NCBI GenBank assembly: GCA_910578845.1
Contig: CAJTSL010000026.1
Location: 1 to 51,306, forward strand
DNA: 51,306 nucleotides
DNA from: an uncultured Lachnospiraceae bacterium
Lineage (GTDB): Bacteria; Bacillota; Clostridia; Lachnospirales; Lachnospiraceae
Direction: 5' to 3'
Part shown: positions 50,794 through 51,306 of the stretch, one piece after another
Position numbering within the stretch: the first letter of the stretch is position 1
How the letters are laid out: each line of letters opens with the position of its first letter
Program-made: the position numbers and the translations under genes
The notes under the pieces: model-generated
What the model saw: the letters and a program-made list of their open reading frames with translations, nothing else
Database searches by the model: none
What the model was told of the DNA's origin: nothing

Positions 50794-50981
50794 TGGTTGA
50801 ACCAAAAGTATGCTTACCATCAATGGCAATTAGCAGAAGTAAATTGTTAGTAAAATGGGTTTTAGCAAAAAAGGCAAGAAGCTTGGTGTGCAAAGGTGGT
50901 TCTTATAAAATGAATATGGTAAAGTCTGTAATATCGGTTCCGTTCAGAAATCAGACGGTAGTTAGCGGTTAAACAATTAGA

Positions 50982-51010
50982 AAGGCTCTGTGCAATGCAG
51001 GGCTTTTTTT
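50982..51010 (+). terminator. Rho-independent terminator
   Basis: AAGGCTCTG, loop TGCAATG, CAGGGCTTT (9 bp with two G-T pairs) followed by a T-run to 51010. It lies 189 nt after the protease stop. The 380-nt gap 50794-51173 has no credible gene; it holds this terminator, the palindrome at 51087 and a promoter, plus an AT-rich stretch with loosely repeated TTAG-AAAA words. Confidence 0.75.
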
Positions 51011-51086
51011 AATGCTGCTTTTGAATAAGAAAGATAGAATGATGGGGATTCCGGCGTAATCGACATTTCCACGATGTTTGTTAGAT

Positions 51087-51104
51087 TTTTGTATATATAC
51101 AAAA
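51087..51104. promoter_or_regulatory. 18-bp perfect palindrome upstream of the HTH gene, likely operator
   Basis: TTTTGTATATATACAAAA. It ends 5 nt before the -35 box of the promoter at 51110, and TTGTAT recurs as that -35, so a half-site may overlap the promoter. Placement suits a repressor or autoregulator site. Confidence 0.55.
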
Positions 51105-51109
51105 GAATC

Positions 51110-51138
51110 TTGTATTTATTCGGTTGGACGAATATAAT
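51110..51138 (+). promoter_or_regulatory. Sigma-A promoter for the right-edge HTH gene
   Basis: TTGTAT (51110-51115), 17 nt, TATAAT (51133-51138). Leader of about 30 nt before the ATG at 51174. Confidence 0.75.
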
Positions 51139-51173
51139 TATATTGATAGAATTGAATGAAAGGGTGAATAAAT

Positions 51174-51306
51174 ATGATAGAGTATATTTCTGCCCCGGAA
51201 GCAGCGAAAAAATGGGGTATTTCAGAAAGACGGGTACAAAAGCTATGTGAGGAAAACCGCATACCCGGTGTGGCAAAATTCAGCCGTATGTGGCTGATAC
51301 CAAAAG
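51174..51306 (+). CDS. Excisionase-type helix-turn-helix protein (partial, runs off the window)
   Basis: The first 44 codons are visible. MIEYISAPEAAKKWGISERR opens a MerR/excisionase-like winged helix: a helix with EAAKKWGIS, a recognition helix RRVQKLCEENRI, and the wing PGVAKFSRMWLIP. Such proteins occur as recombination directionality factors or small regulators and as N-terminal domains of larger proteins, so the complete product is unknown. AAAGGGTG lies about 6-10 nt before the ATG. A palindrome and a consensus promoter are just upstream. It may mark the edge of an accessory element. Confidence 0.75.
   Translation, partial: MIEYISAPEAAKKWGISERRVQKLCEENRIPGVAKFSRMWLIPK

Noticed and set aside
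1..51306. tRNA, rRNA, insertion sequences or prophage genes
   Set aside because: No tRNA-like cloverleaf or rRNA stretch, transposase or phage structural gene was recognised; the HTH at the right edge alone is not enough to call a mobile element.

Overview
The window looks like a chromosomal segment from a Gram-positive member of the Clostridia, most likely Lachnospiraceae. This is inferred from base composition, AGGAGG-type ribosome sites with occasional TTG/GTG starts, the protein families present (LCP ligase, GH25 lysozymes with bacterial Ig-like repeats, Csp-like S8 protease, acidic and RYDD-rich tails) and the absence of outer-membrane genes. No database search was possible, so family names rest on motifs and remembered sequence patterns. 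Almost the whole window is one large cell-surface polysaccharide locus, followed by glmS, a few protein-quality genes and the edge of what may be an accessory region.

Layout. (1) 1-16.1 kb, acylation and side-chain region: the end of one MBOAT acyltransferase, a DPM1/GtrB-like glycosyltransferase, GT-C-like membrane proteins (one on the minus strand, one apparently split by a frameshift at about 12.65 kb), SGNH esterases, an acyl carrier protein, a VOC protein, GtrA, a radical SAM/SPASM protein, a UDP-galactopyranose-mutase-like flavoprotein, a complete MBOAT and its DltD/AlgX-like partner. (2) 16.2-18.1 kb, minus strand: an SGNH-like protein with heptapeptide repeats and no recognisable GDS serine, and a small zinc-ribbon protein. 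(3) 18.3-35.1 kb, core glycan operon from a strong sigma-A promoter: a 1234-residue membrane-anchored Ig-repeat GH25 lysozyme, rfbB, rfbA, a second membrane-anchored GH25 protein, rfbC, an ABC-2 glycan exporter (permease plus ATPase with a Wzt-type C-terminal domain), a methyltransferase-kinase fusion resembling WbdD-type chain terminators, and two large GT2 rhamnosyltransferase-like proteins. (4) 35.2-43.7 kb: phosphohexomutase, three more GT2 enzymes, a polyprenyl-phosphate sugar-1-phosphate transferase and an LCP ligase. (5) 43.7-50.8 kb: glmS, an HtrA-type protease, a divergent ClpX-like unfoldase and a Csp-like subtilase. (6) 50.8 kb to the end: a terminator, a palindrome plus promoter, and the start of an excisionase-type HTH gene.

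How it fits together (inference): the phosphohexomutase and RfbA/B/C supply activated sugar (rmlD is absent from the window). The polyprenyl glycosylphosphotransferase starts the lipid-linked chain and the GT2 enzymes extend it. The methyltransferase-kinase may cap it, the Wzt-type domain may read the cap and Wzm/Wzt export it, the LCP protein joins it to peptidoglycan, and the two GH25 enzymes may open or remodel the wall. MBOAT/SGNH/ACP proteins would decorate it with acyl groups.

The most distinctive signals are the Gram-positive methyltransferase-kinase/Wzt pairing, the two GH25 paralogues threaded between rml genes, and a series of unrelated short tandem repeats in gene leaders. One of these, 28 bp ahead of the clpX-like gene, places -35 and -10 boxes in register in every copy.
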